Assembly (NCBI GenBank): GCA_021805265.1
Contig: JAJZFR010000083.1
Span: 1 to 14,674, forward strand
Source of the DNA: Acidobacteriota bacterium
GTDB lineage: Bacteria; Acidobacteriota; Terriglobia; Terriglobales; Acidobacteriaceae
Direction: 5' to 3'
DNA: 14,674 bases
Of the stretch, positions 1 to 7,684 are shown one piece after another; the first letter of the stretch is position 1; every line of letters begins with the position of its first letter. The position numbers were made by a program, and so were the translations under genes. Under the pieces are notes generated by a model. The model saw nothing but the letters and a program-made list of their open reading frames with translations, made no database searches and was not told the origin of the DNA.

Positions 1-26
1 CAACGAAACTCACTCCATTCACGAAA

Positions 27-103
27 TGGTAGGCGAGGCAGGGCTTGAACCTGCAACCCCCGGCTTAGAAGGCCGGTGCTCTATCCAATTGAGCTACTCG
101 CCC
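27..103 (-). tRNA. tRNA-Arg (anticodon TCT)
   Basis: The minus strand from 103 to 27 folds as a complete 77-nt tRNA with encoded CCA. The acceptor stem is GGGCGAG paired with CTCGCCT, with a terminal G-U pair. The D arm contains AGCTCAATTGGATAGAGC. The anticodon stem CCGGC/GCCGG encloses the loop CTTCTAA, and the T arm contains GGTTCAAGCC. The anticodon TCT (complement at 67-69) decodes AGA/AGG, hence arginine. The gene's 5' end (103) faces a degraded recombinase gene that begins within about 20 bp, so the tRNA promoter would have to lie in that relic. I did not find a clear promoter there. Confidence 0.97.
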
Positions 104-117
104 GCGTTATCAACAAT

Positions 118-492
118 TTGCGAGATTCTCCTTCAAACTTTACCATCGGCTTGGAGGAAATCGCGGAACCTCGCTTTGAACAGTTTATCCGTGAACGCTT
201 GTACCTCACAAACGTCGCCACCACCACTGTCGAATGGTATCGATGCTGCCTAAAGTGGCTACCCTCCTCATACCCCGCAAAAGACGATCTCAAGGCAACG
301 GTAATCAGGCTTCGCAAGGCGGGCCTCAAAGAAACGGGCGTTAACACCGTCATTCGAGCCATCCATGCCAAGCCGCACCATTCACGCTTTCTGTCACACT
401 TTCGCGGTGAACTACCTGAGGCCGTGAAGTCCAAAATCTTCTGCAGCCCAGTAGTCGCTGCAAAATCACGTACCTGCGCAGACGCTCCCTAA
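118..492 (+). pseudogene. Tyrosine recombinase (phage-type integrase) remnant, N-terminal part only
   Basis: An open frame whose residues encoded at about 175-369 look like the N-terminal core-binding (SAM-like) domain of a tyrosine recombinase. Visible features are RFEQFIRERLYLTNV, then TTTVEWYRCCLKWL, then DLKATVIRLRKAGL and VNTVIRAIHA. This is the usual pattern of a short four-helix DNA-binding domain. After about 369 the sequence stops resembling the family and the frame ends at 492. There is no catalytic domain and none of its R..H-x-x-R..Y residues. No good start codon is seen: the frame runs upstream through the tRNA, and TTG at 118 is the nearest candidate. It is probably a decayed leftover of an integrated element. 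The domain match is from memory of the family, not a search. Confidence 0.6.
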
Positions 493-638
493 AACATCAA
501 CCCAGGGGAGATTTCTATTCTGGTATGACAAGCGGAGTTATGGAGGTGCGAGATTATGAGCGTGTCGCGATATACTCACGGTGCTTATGCTGCGGGTTTT
601 GCGGTTGGGGTGGAAAATCGATTGAGGCTGGTGTTTTC
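493..638. other. Intergenic region upstream of the GH31 gene
   Basis: This stretch follows the recombinase relic. The open frame of the GH31 gene continues upstream to an ATG at 525, but the residues from there (rich in Cys and Gly) do not resemble a family N-terminus. A TATACT hexamer at 571-576 would make a reasonable -10 box, with no recognisable -35 box at the matching spacing. GAGG at 624-627 is a plausible ribosome-binding site for ATG 639. No other structure was seen. Confidence 0.4.
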
Positions 639-3266
639 ATGCGTATTCCTTTGAAAAGGTTGTCATGGTTTTTGTTGGCGCTTTGCGCGGCTGGATTCAG
701 TGCGTCTGATCTCTCGGCGGGTCAGTCCTCATCCGGAACGGTTGCAGCGCCGGGGCTGACGCTGGATTATCGCGGGGCCACGCTCGTGATCGAGCCGTAT
801 GCGGCGAATATCGTTCGGGTGACGCTGAGCCTGCAGAAGAAAAATGCCTTGGCGGGGCCGGGATACGGATTGATCGGGCATCCGGATGCGACGGGCTGGA
901 CCCGGAGCGACGGGCCGGATGGGCTGGTGTATCGCTCGGCGCGGATGGTGGTGCGGCTGCCCAAGGGCAAGCCGTGGAAGCCGGTGGTGACGCAGTCGGA
1001 TATTGGCCGGTTCTTTGGCGGCTCGACGCCGGGAGCGAATATCGTCTTTGACACGGGCGACGGCAAGCGGATGCTGGAGATGACGGGGTGGGCGGAGTCG
1101 GTGCCGAACTACAAGGACGGCGACGAACAGGTGCTGAATGATCGCCGACCGACGGACCCGGAGTTCTATCGGGTGGCGGGGTACTTCGCGTCGCCGGAGG
1201 ATGAGCACTATTACGGGCTGGGACAGAATCAGGAGGGGTATCTCGATCATCGGGGGCACACGGTGCAGTGCTGGCAGGACTACGACGCCACCGGCGGTCA
1301 GAGCGTGTGTGTTCCGTTCCTGGTGACCAACAAGGGCTACGGGGTGGTCTGGGATAACCCGTCGAAGACGACGATTCGTCCGGGGTTTAACGAGCAGACG
1401 ACGTGGACCTCGGAGGTGGGCAACCGGGTTTCGTTTTTTGTGATCGCGGGGCGGACGACGGATGAGATTTACGCAGGATACCGGCTGCTGACGGGGCCGA
1501 CGCCGCTGCTGCCCAAGGCGGCGTATGGGTATATCCAGTGCAAGCAGCGGTATCGCTCGCAGGCGGAGCTGATGAGCGTGGCCAAGGGGTACCGGGACCG
1601 CCATCTGCCAGCGGATGTGTTCGTAGTGGATTGGTTCTACTACACGAAGATGGGCCAGATGGACTTCGATCCGAAGCTGTGGCCGGACCCGACGGCGATG
1701 AACGAAGAGTTGCACCAGATGGGCTACCAGACGATGATCAGCGTGTGGCCGCGGTTTGTTCCGGGGACGCGGTTTTACGAGACGATTTTGAAGCATGGGT
1801 GGTTTGAACATCTGGCCGACGGGACGCCGACCAATGGGTTGCCCTATGACCGGGCTGGATCGGATATCGATACGACGAACCCGGAGGCGGCGAAGTGGTA
1901 TTGGGGCGCAATTCGGGACAACATCCTGTCCAAGGGATTTGACTCGATCTGGCTGGATGAGACGGAGCCGGACCTGCCGCCGAATGGCAGCTACCTGCAT
2001 GCCGGGCCGGGGACGGAGTTTTTCAATCTCTATCCTCTGACGCACACGGCGGCGCTCTATGACGGGTTCCGTCGCGATCTTCCGAACAAGCGGGCGCTGA
2101 GCCTGTCGCGAGACGCGTATCTGGGGATTCAGCGCAACGGAGTGATCGTGTGGTCGTCGGATATTTCGCCCACCTGGGACGCGCTGCGGAGGCAGATTCC
2201 GACGGGGCTGGACTTTACCGCTTCGGGTATCGCGAACTGGAGCAACGATACGGGCGGATGGCAGTATCTTCCTTCGGAGCATCATCCGGCGCACCGTCCG
2301 CTGCTGGACCCCTCGGACGCGCGGGACAATGTGGGCGGCTATGACGACTATCCGGAGCTGTATACGCGGTGGTTCGAGTATGCCGCGTTCCTGCCCATCT
2401 TTCGCTCGCACGGCAGCCGGAACGAGAACGAGGTGTGGTCTTACGGCAAGCAGGCGGAGCCGATTCTGGAGAAATACCTGAAGCTGCGCTATGAGCTGCT
2501 GCCGTATCTGTATTCAGCCGAGTACAACACGTGGAAGACGGGTGCGCCGATCCTGCGGGCGCTGTTCATGGACTTTCCGAACGACCCTCGGGTAGCCGAC
2601 ATCGGGGACGAATACATGCTGGGGCCGGCGTTTCTGGTGGCTCCGGTGGTGGAGCAGGGAGCCACCAGTCGGCGGGTGTACCTGCCGGCAGGAACGGACT
2701 GGTATTTTTACTGGACCAACCAGCGGGTGCATGGGGGCCAGACGATCACGGTGAGCGCACCGATCGACACGCTGCCCTTGTTTGTACGTGCCGGTTCGGT
2801 GGTGCCGATGGGCAGCCCGATCCTGAGCACGGCGGAGGCTCAGAAGATTGTGAAAGTGCGGGTGTATCCCGGCGCGGATGGGGACTTTACGCTGTTTGAC
2901 GACGACGGCAAGACCTATGGGTACGAGCAGGGCGAAGACCGTGTGAGCCAACTGCACTGGGACAACGGGGGTGGGAAGCTGACGCACAGCGGAGCGGATT
3001 TCTGGAGCGGCTCGGACGACGCGATGGTGGAGGTAGAGCAATACAAGGAGCCAGGCAATACGGCTCCGACGAACCTGCGGCAGGGGGAGCGTCCGCTGCC
3101 AGACGTGCAGCCGAGGAGCAATCCTCAACCGAGGAATCCTCAACCGAGCAATCCCGGGCAGGACAACGCGGTACCGAATCCGGCGGTTCCACTGGGTCCG
3201 CCGACGGGCGGGCAGTCAGGCGGAGCGCCGACGGGCAGCGGTCATTCGAGCGACCTGGTTTATTGA
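639..3266 (+). CDS. Secreted glycoside hydrolase family 31 (alpha-glucosidase/alpha-xylosidase type)
   Basis: An exported retaining alpha-glycosidase of family GH31, 875 residues from ATG 639. That start gives a classical signal peptide (MRIPLKRLSWFLLALCAAGF) and has GAGG about 11 nt upstream; the frame is open to ATG 525, which would bury it. Residues about 30-285 form the N-terminal beta-sandwich (YYGLGQNQEGYLDHRG). The TIM barrel starts near 289 (LLPKAAYGYIQCKQRYRS). The nucleophile is Asp440 in WLDETEPD and the acid/base is Asp508 in VWSSDISPTWDAL. NDTGGW and FRSHGSRNENEVW are further family motifs. A C-terminal beta domain follows (about 740-800, GDFTLFDDDGKTYGY). The last 65 or so residues are a Pro/Asn/Gln/Gly-rich tail. 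Substrate cannot be fixed from sequence; alpha-glucosides or alpha-xylosides of plant polysaccharides are likely. There is no dockerin. Confidence 0.93.
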   Translation: MRIPLKRLSWFLLALCAAGFSASDLSAGQSSSGTVAAPGLTLDYRGATLVIEPYAANIVRVTLSLQKKNALAGPGYGLIGHPDATGWTRSDGPDGLVYRSARMVVRLPKGKPWKPVVTQSDIGRFFGGSTPGANIVFDTGDGKRMLEMTGWAESVPNYKDGDEQVLNDRRPTDPEFYRVAGYFASPEDEHYYGLGQNQEGYLDHRGHTVQCWQDYDATGGQSVCVPFLVTNKGYGVVWDNPSKTTIRPGFNEQTTWTSEVGNRVSFFVIAGRTTDEIYAGYRLLTGPTPLLPKAAYGYIQCKQRYRSQAELMSVAKGYRDRHLPADVFVVDWFYYTKMGQMDFDPKLWPDPTAMNEELHQMGYQTMISVWPRFVPGTRFYETILKHGWFEHLADGTPTNGLPYDRAGSDIDTTNPEAAKWYWGAIRDNILSKGFDSIWLDETEPDLPPNGSYLHAGPGTEFFNLYPLTHTAALYDGFRRDLPNKRALSLSRDAYLGIQRNGVIVWSSDISPTWDALRRQIPTGLDFTASGIANWSNDTGGWQYLPSEHHPAHRPLLDPSDARDNVGGYDDYPELYTRWFEYAAFLPIFRSHGSRNENEVWSYGKQAEPILEKYLKLRYELLPYLYSAEYNTWKTGAPILRALFMDFPNDPRVADIGDEYMLGPAFLVAPVVEQGATSRRVYLPAGTDWYFYWTNQRVHGGQTITVSAPIDTLPLFVRAGSVVPMGSPILSTAEAQKIVKVRVYPGADGDFTLFDDDGKTYGYEQGEDRVSQLHWDNGGGKLTHSGADFWSGSDDAMVEVEQYKEPGNTAPTNLRQGERPLPDVQPRSNPQPRNPQPSNPGQDNAVPNPAVPLGPPTGGQSGGAPTGSGHSSDLVY

Positions 3267-3398
3267 GCGATTGAATCGAGGGTGTGACCGGAGGACGAGT
3301 TCGTGCGTCTAATGGTGCGGAGACGGCTGCTTTTGCGAGAATGACTGTGAGCAGCGCCGGAAGCGCCGTCAATTCAGCAGAAGGAAATCGAACTCGCC
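3267..3398. other. Intergenic region between GH31 and VWFA genes
   Basis: 132 bp without a gene. TGCGAGAAT at about 3335-3343 resembles an extended -10 element (TG-n-GAGAAT), but no matching -35 box is evident. A GAAGGA purine stretch lies about 13 nt before the VWFA start, a rather long spacing for a ribosome-binding site. No terminator-like hairpin with a T run was found after the GH31 stop. Confidence 0.3.
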
Positions 3399-4580
3399 AT
3401 GAAGATTGCTCGAGGCTGTTGGCTGTTTGCTTCCGCATTTCTATTGTTTCCGATTTCGAGTCTGTCGCAGCAGGCCCCGGCGCTTGCGGCGCGACCGGGA
3501 TCGGTGTCAAAGTCTGGCGCGCCGGCGATCAGCATCCCTGTGACCTTGCGCGACAGGAAAGGCAAGCTGATTACCAGCTACGCGGCCTCTGACCTGACGC
3601 TGTCCGATAATGGCCGGCCACAAGGGATCGAGAGCTTTGCGCATGTCGCGGATCAGCCGCTGCGGATTGGCCTTTTGATCGACACCTCCCATGGCCAGCA
3701 GGATGCGCTGGACAGCGAGCGCGCTGCGTGCGGCAGGTTCATCGACCAGATGCTGATGCAGCCGAATACGAAGGTGTTCCTGCTGCATTTTGACCATCAG
3801 GTGGAGCTGCTCGAGGACTTTACGACCTCGAAAGAGAAGCTGCATACGGAGTTGAGCGAGATGACGACATCGGCCCCTGGCGTGGAGCCGGTTTCCCAGG
3901 TGGGCAGCGTGGGGAAGGTGTCCGCGCATGGTGGCAGCGACCTGTACGACGCGGTGTACCTCGGCTCGAAGGAACTGATGGGACCGGAGCCGGGGCGGAA
4001 GGTGATGGTGATCTTCAGCGATGGCTATGACCACATGAGCAAAGAGGGACTGAGCGAGGCGATTGATGCCGCAGAGCGGGCGAATGTCTCCGTCTTCACG
4101 GTGTACGTGAAGAGCGAGGATCAGCCGAAGCCGAGCAGCGGCTTTCCGGGGCAGAATCGGCGGGGCGGGATGGGTTATCCGGGCGGTGGGTATCCCGGTG
4201 GTGGCTATCCTGGTGGTGGATTTCCGGGCGGCGGATACCCTGGCGGCGGCAATCCGGGCCAGACAGGCGGCAGTAATCGACCGGCGGAGATTCATGGCGA
4301 CGGAAAGAAGATGCTCGAGGAGATTGCGACGCGCTCGGGCGGGCGGTACTTCGAAGACGTTCGCAAGGGCGACTATGACACGGCGTTTCGCGAGATCGAA
4401 GACGAGCTGAAGGCGCAATTCATGCTGACGTATGTGCCGAATGACGGAAGCGATGACTCGTTCAGCGATGGATTTCACAAGATTTCCTTGCGGGCAAAGG
4501 ACAAGACCCTGTTTGTGATCACGCGCGAGGGCTATTTTGCAGCGGGTGCCGGAGCGGCAGGAAAAACTGCGGGAAAATAG
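3399..4580 (+). CDS. VWFA-related acidobacterial domain protein, secreted
   Basis: A 393-residue exported protein with one von Willebrand factor A domain, of the VWFA-related type that is greatly expanded in Acidobacteriota. The signal peptide covers about residues 1-24 (MKIARGCWLFASAFLLFPIS). A short beta domain follows (IPVTLRDRKGKLITSYAASDLTLSDNG, about 46-72). The A domain begins at RIGLLIDTSHG (89-99). The metal-site motif is D95-T-S97-H-G99, so Gly replaces the last Ser of DxSxS; Ser180 (GGSDLYDAV) and Asp208 (FSDGYD) fill the other metal-site positions. A low-complexity Gly/Pro/Tyr insert at about 251-291 interrupts the domain before its last helix (KKMLEEIATRSGGRYF). The C-terminus has QFMLTYVPNDG, typical of this family. 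Probable role is periplasmic or surface protein binding; the partner is unknown. It lies 41 bp before queG, with no evident functional link. Confidence 0.9.
   Translation: MKIARGCWLFASAFLLFPISSLSQQAPALAARPGSVSKSGAPAISIPVTLRDRKGKLITSYAASDLTLSDNGRPQGIESFAHVADQPLRIGLLIDTSHGQQDALDSERAACGRFIDQMLMQPNTKVFLLHFDHQVELLEDFTTSKEKLHTELSEMTTSAPGVEPVSQVGSVGKVSAHGGSDLYDAVYLGSKELMGPEPGRKVMVIFSDGYDHMSKEGLSEAIDAAERANVSVFTVYVKSEDQPKPSSGFPGQNRRGGMGYPGGGYPGGGYPGGGFPGGGYPGGGNPGQTGGSNRPAEIHGDGKKMLEEIATRSGGRYFEDVRKGDYDTAFREIEDELKAQFMLTYVPNDGSDDSFSDGFHKISLRAKDKTLFVITREGYFAAGAGAAGKTAGK
4176..4250 (+). repeat. Five 15-bp in-frame repeats coding (Y/F)PGGG
   Basis: Five consecutive 15-bp units inside the VWFA gene encode YPGGG, YPGGG, YPGGG, FPGGG and YPGGG. 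A sixth, degenerate unit starts NPG. The DNA units differ mainly at third codon positions (TAT/TAC, CCG/CCC/CCT, GGC/GGT/GGG/GGA). The array is therefore old and kept at the protein level rather than freshly expanded. Confidence 0.9.
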
Positions 4581-4621
4581 GACAAGGCCCGAGAGGCTTT
4601 GAGAGGACTGGCCGCTCAGGT

Positions 4622-5788
4622 ATGGAAGCTGCCTTGCCGAGGACGATTTCGCCGCCGTTGGCCCGCAGGCTGGCTTTCGAGGTGGGCTTTACCGAGAGTG
4701 GTCTGGTTGGGCTGCCCTACGCCGGCTCGGTGGAACAGGCGGAGCGATACGCGCGGTTCATAGCCTCGGGACAGAACGGGGAGATGGCCTATCTGGCGCG
4801 TCGGAACGAGCACGGGGAGCTGGTGCGGGGCCGGATCGAAGCGCCGTTTCCCTGGGCGCGGTCGGTTCTTGTCTGCATGGCCAGCTATCACGCGGATGCT
4901 CCGCGATCGATCGATGCTTCAGCGCCGAGTCAGGGATGGATTGCGCGCTATGCCTGGTCGAGCCGACGCGATCCCGACGGCCGGCAGCGGCCAAGCGATT
5001 ATCACAAAGTGCTGCTGAAGCGGCTGCGCCGGGTGGAGTCGGGATTGAAGGCCGAGTACGGTGGGTTCGAGTCGCGCGCGTATGTGGATACCGGGCCAGT
5101 GGTCGAACGGTCTGTGGCGCAGGCGGCGGGGCTGGGATGGACGGGGAAGAATACCTGCCTGATTCATCCACGATTCGGCTCGTGGAGTTTTCTGGGGGTT
5201 CTGGTGACGGAGCTTCCGGTTGAGGAGGTTTCGCGCGAGGTTCCGCTGACGGTACCGGATCGCTGCGGCAGTTGTACGCGCTGCCTGGACGCCTGCCCGA
5301 CGGGCGCGCTGACCGAGCCGTACAAGATGGACGCGACGCGGTGCATCGCCTACCTGACAATCGAACATCGCGGTGAGATTGCGCCGGAGTTGAGCACGGG
5401 GATGGGGCGGCAGGTGTTCGGGTGCGATATTTGCCAGGATGTTTGCCCGTGGAACCGGAAGGCGCCGATCACCCAGGATGAGGCGCTCGGAGCGCGCGAG
5501 GAACTGATCAATCCCGAGCTGGACTGGCTGGCCGACTTGAAGGAGAGCGACTTCGAGCGGCTGTTCAACGGCTCCCCGGTGCGGCGGACGGGATTCTGGG
5601 GATTGCGCAGAAATGTTGCCATTGCGATGGGCAACAGCGGCCTGGCGAGGTATATTCCACGGCTGGAGCAGTGGTTGTCCCAGCCCTCGAGCGCTGCCCC
5701 GGAGGGCTTTATCCGCGCCGCTCGCTGGGCGTTGCAACATCTGGGCGAGGGAGGGCCAGCGGGTACGCCACCGGAAGGATCGGTGTGA
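4622..5788 (+). CDS. queG: Epoxyqueuosine reductase QueG
   Basis: A cytoplasmic cobalamin- and Fe-S-dependent enzyme that reduces epoxyqueuosine to queuosine in tRNA, the last step of queuosine synthesis. The 388-residue length is normal for the family. Residues that match the family are the catalytic Asp156 in RAYVDTGPVVERS, the GWTGKN segment (172-177), and two [4Fe-4S] ligand sets: Cys215/218/221/225 (CGSCTRCLDACP) and Cys241 with Cys268/271/275 (CDICQDVCPWN). The C-terminal part (LNGSPVRRTGFWGLRRNVAIAMGN and on) is the HEAT-like tRNA-binding region. ATG 4622 is preceded by GAGAGGA at some distance, so the exact start is less certain than the identity. No other queuosine genes are in the window. 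Confidence 0.96.
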   Translation: MEAALPRTISPPLARRLAFEVGFTESGLVGLPYAGSVEQAERYARFIASGQNGEMAYLARRNEHGELVRGRIEAPFPWARSVLVCMASYHADAPRSIDASAPSQGWIARYAWSSRRDPDGRQRPSDYHKVLLKRLRRVESGLKAEYGGFESRAYVDTGPVVERSVAQAAGLGWTGKNTCLIHPRFGSWSFLGVLVTELPVEEVSREVPLTVPDRCGSCTRCLDACPTGALTEPYKMDATRCIAYLTIEHRGEIAPELSTGMGRQVFGCDICQDVCPWNRKAPITQDEALGAREELINPELDWLADLKESDFERLFNGSPVRRTGFWGLRRNVAIAMGNSGLARYIPRLEQWLSQPSSAAPEGFIRAARWALQHLGEGGPAGTPPEGSV

Positions 5789-5802
5789 GGACGCTTTCAG
5801 GG

Positions 5803-6009
5803 TCAGTTGCAGCGGCGGACTTCGATTGCGTTCAATCCCTTTGGCCCCTGCTGGACCTCGAACTCGACGGACTCGCCTTCATTGAGCGAGCGATAGCCCT
5901 CTGACTGAATGGCCGAAAAGTGAACGAAGACATCTTCGCCGGTTGAGCGCTGAATGAATCCGTAGCCTTTGGCCCCGTTGAACCATTTGACAATGCCTTG
6001 TTCTTTCAC
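5803..6009 (-). CDS. Cold-shock domain protein (CspA family)
   Basis: A 68-residue single cold-shock domain that binds single-stranded RNA or DNA and acts as an RNA chaperone. The family hallmarks are complete: GIVKWFNGAKGYGFI contains RNP1 (KGYGFI, 14-19), and VFVHF (27-31) is RNP2, followed by the usual acidic region and VEFEVQQGPKGLNA. The start is GTG at 6009, with AGGAG about 8 nt upstream. A GTG start with a strong ribosome-binding site is the only sensible choice. The gene converges on queG, with 14 bp between the stops, so the two probably share whatever terminates them. Which Csp paralogue it is cannot be said. A long 5' leader is possible because 293 bp separate it from the next gene. 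Confidence 0.96.
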   Translation of the reverse strand: MKEQGIVKWFNGAKGYGFIQRSTGEDVFVHFSAIQSEGYRSLNEGESVEFEVQQGPKGLNAIEVRRCN

Positions 6010-6302
6010 GTCTGCACTCCTCGGTTGATGACCTTGTGATGAAGCATCGAAGGCACGAAAAGCTGCCTGGCAACATGGTTGGGTTGCAGCGGCAGCTCGA
6101 TGTCATGCGCAATCGAGATACACTTGTCCCGAATACCACCCAGACTGCCAATGACCGCAAGATTTAAGAGTTCTTGCTCTGGTTATGTCAGGAAACGCTT
6201 AAAAATGCAAGAAAAAACTCAAGGCGGGTCTCGCTATCTGGCGAACGCGAGGGGCCATAACAGGCTTCAGGCTCTGATAGGATCAGGCTGAGAGCATCCG
6301 GA
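6010..6302. other. Divergent intergenic region between the cold-shock gene and yihY-like gene
   Basis: 293 bp with no credible gene; the one short plus-strand frame here (6079-6291) resembles nothing and has no ribosome-binding site. It must hold the promoters of both flanking genes. On the plus strand TG-A-TAGGAT at 6275-6283 is an extended -10 candidate that would start transcription just before yihY. On the minus strand no clear promoter stands out. The region has an A/T-richer core near 6160-6220, containing the inverted repeat listed separately. Confidence 0.5.
6157..6177. promoter_or_regulatory. Inverted repeat GCAAGA-N9-TCTTGC, possible operator
   Basis: A perfect 6-bp inverted repeat with a 9-bp A/T-rich spacer lies in the A/T-richer middle of the divergent region between the cold-shock gene and the yihY-like gene. 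The size and symmetry suit a dimeric regulator site. It could equally be a chance palindrome. There is no T run beside it, so it is not a terminator. Confidence 0.25.
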
Positions 6303-7253
6303 ATGTTAGTATTTCGTCGCGAGCAAGTTATCGAGAGGCCCCCGCAGGGAACGGATTCCGAGTCTGGCCGGGTGGTGATTGCTCACGGTTTCGACTGGAG
6401 ACGAGACGGAAAGCTGCTGGTCGGGTACCTGCTGGACAGCGAAGTGCATACCTTTGCCTTCAGCTTCGCGGCGAATGCGATTCTGTCGTTCATTCCGTTC
6501 ATTGTGATGCTGTATGCGATCGCGCGGAATCTCTTTCATTCTGCGGCGATGAGCGCGGTGATCGTGGACCTGATCAAGTATTTTCTGCCATCCAATCAGG
6601 ATTTTGTGGCGCAGAACCTGGCCGGGGTAGCGGCGCGACAGAGCGTCCAGGCTGTTTCCTTGCTGATGATTCTGATTGCCTGCACGGGGATATTCCTGCC
6701 GTTGGAGGTGGCGCTGAATCGATCCTGGGGTGTGGCGAAGAGCCGTAATTACCTGATGAATCAGGTGGTGGCGCTGGGGCTGGCGGCGTGGATGGTGATG
6801 CTTGGCATGGCCAGCATCGTGATGAACGAAGTGGAACGATCCTTGCTGACGCTGCTGTTTTTCGGCCATGTGGACAATGTGTTCTACCGCTTTCTGACCA
6901 TGTCGTGGCTGGCGCTGACGACTTCCGTGGCCAGCATCCTTTTCTTTTTTTCGATCTATTGGCTATTGCCCAATCGAAAGGTTCCGATGAGGCCCGTGCT
7001 GCGGGTCTCCGTGGTGACAGGGCTGGTCTGGGTTGGGGCCAAGCTGATCTTTGTGGCCATGTTGCCGCGGCTGGATCTTCGGGCGTTGTATGGGCCGTTT
7101 TATGTATCGGTGGGGCTGCTGCTGTGGGCTTATGTGTCGGGGTTGATCCTGTTCGCCGGCGCGCAGTTCAGCGCGGTGCGGTGGACCAGCCAGAGTCTGT
7201 TGAACGAGAGCCTTGCGAGCCAGTTGCCGGAGCCGCCACCCTCAGGGGCGTAA
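6303..7253 (+). CDS. YihY/BrkB family inner-membrane protein
   Basis: A 316-residue integral membrane protein of the YihY/virulence factor BrkB family (the family once mislabelled ribonuclease BN). Six hydrophobic segments are visible at about 51-75, 114-136, 150-174, 196-222, 232-254 and 263-287. Family-like features are SFAANAILSFIPFIVMLYA in the first span, the polar stretch GIFLPLEVALNRSWGV after the second, and LYGPFYVSVGLLLWAYVSG in the last. The N-terminal 45 residues are cytoplasmic and charged, and the C-terminus is short and Pro-rich. The molecular function of the family is not established; transport or membrane integrity roles have been suggested. ATG 6303 lacks a strong ribosome-binding site. 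It converges on the regulator gene at 7269 with a 15-bp gap. Confidence 0.9.
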   Translation: MLVFRREQVIERPPQGTDSESGRVVIAHGFDWRRDGKLLVGYLLDSEVHTFAFSFAANAILSFIPFIVMLYAIARNLFHSAAMSAVIVDLIKYFLPSNQDFVAQNLAGVAARQSVQAVSLLMILIACTGIFLPLEVALNRSWGVAKSRNYLMNQVVALGLAAWMVMLGMASIVMNEVERSLLTLLFFGHVDNVFYRFLTMSWLALTTSVASILFFFSIYWLLPNRKVPMRPVLRVSVVTGLVWVGAKLIFVAMLPRLDLRALYGPFYVSVGLLLWAYVSGLILFAGAQFSAVRWTSQSLLNESLASQLPEPPPSGA

Positions 7254-7268
7254 CGCTCCCTTGCGCAG

Positions 7269-7577
7269 TTATTTTCCGTGGACGAAACGGATCAGATCGC
7301 CGGTCGTGCAGTGTGCTTCGATGGCATGGCGGAGCGGCTTCTGGGTGGCGATCTGATAGCGGTTGCGGCGACCCTGTTTGGTGACCGTGAGGTATCCGGA
7401 GGTGCTCAGGTCATCGACGATGCGCTGAACAGCGCGTTCCGTAATGCCGACGCTGAGGGCCATCTCGCGCATGCGCATCTCGCGATCATGGGCAATCAAA
7501 AGCAATACGTGCGCGTGGTTGGTGAGGAAGGTGTAGCCGGGCGAGTCGGAGTTGTGTGGTTCTGTTGCGGGTGTCAT
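7269..7577 (-). CDS. Winged-helix transcriptional regulator (MarR-like)
   Basis: A small DNA-binding protein of 102 residues. The core is TFLTNHAHVLLLIAHDREMR (about 16-35), then a helix-turn-helix MREMALSVGITERAVQRIVDDL (36-57), and a wing GYLTVTKQGRRNRYQI (61-76). This is the MarR/HTH_24 arrangement. The PLRHAIEAH tail is one I recall from short acidobacterial and actinobacterial regulators. The frame is open back to a TTG at 7655, but ATG 7577 has GAAAGG 6 nt upstream. A likely -10 box (TATAGT, 7617-7612) also lies inside the longer version, so the short start is preferred. No ligand domain or sensing cysteine pattern is present. The target is unknown. Confidence 0.82.
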   Translation of the reverse strand: MTPATEPHNSDSPGYTFLTNHAHVLLLIAHDREMRMREMALSVGITERAVQRIVDDLSTSGYLTVTKQGRRNRYQIATQKPLRHAIEAHCTTGDLIRFVHGK

Positions 7578-7611
7578 GGCAGACCTTTCAGGACCATCGC
7601 TCATTGGGAAG

Positions 7612-7617
7612 ACTATA
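7612..7617 (-). promoter_or_regulatory. Possible -10 box for the winged-helix regulator
   Basis: TATAGT read on the minus strand matches the sigma-70 -10 consensus at five of six positions. It would start transcription near 7605, about 28 nt before ATG 7577. No good -35 box is seen at 16-18 nt spacing. The call is weak and rests mainly on position. Confidence 0.35.
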
Positions 7618-7684
7618 ACCGAACCTGCAAGGGGTGTATGTTCCTTATTTATCAACTTCGATAGCAGGAATTGGCAGGCACGTA

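Noticed and set aside
525..638. Earlier ATG for the GH31 gene
   Set aside because: It would place 38 Cys/Gly-rich residues before a good signal peptide, and it lies upstream of the best -10 candidate.
729..2411. Long open frame on the minus strand across the GH31 gene (560 codons)
   Set aside because: It is an Arg/His/Pro-rich antisense product of GC-rich codon bias in the real gene and shows no domain or start signals.
3057..3266. Dockerin on the GH31 C-terminus as partner of the secretin's cohesin-like domain
   Set aside because: The tail lacks the duplicated calcium-binding loop pattern of dockerins; it is simply low complexity.
7578..7655. Longer TTG-started version of the winged-helix regulator
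   Set aside because: There is no ribosome-binding site, a likely -10 box lies inside it, and ATG 7577 has GAAAGG at ideal spacing.
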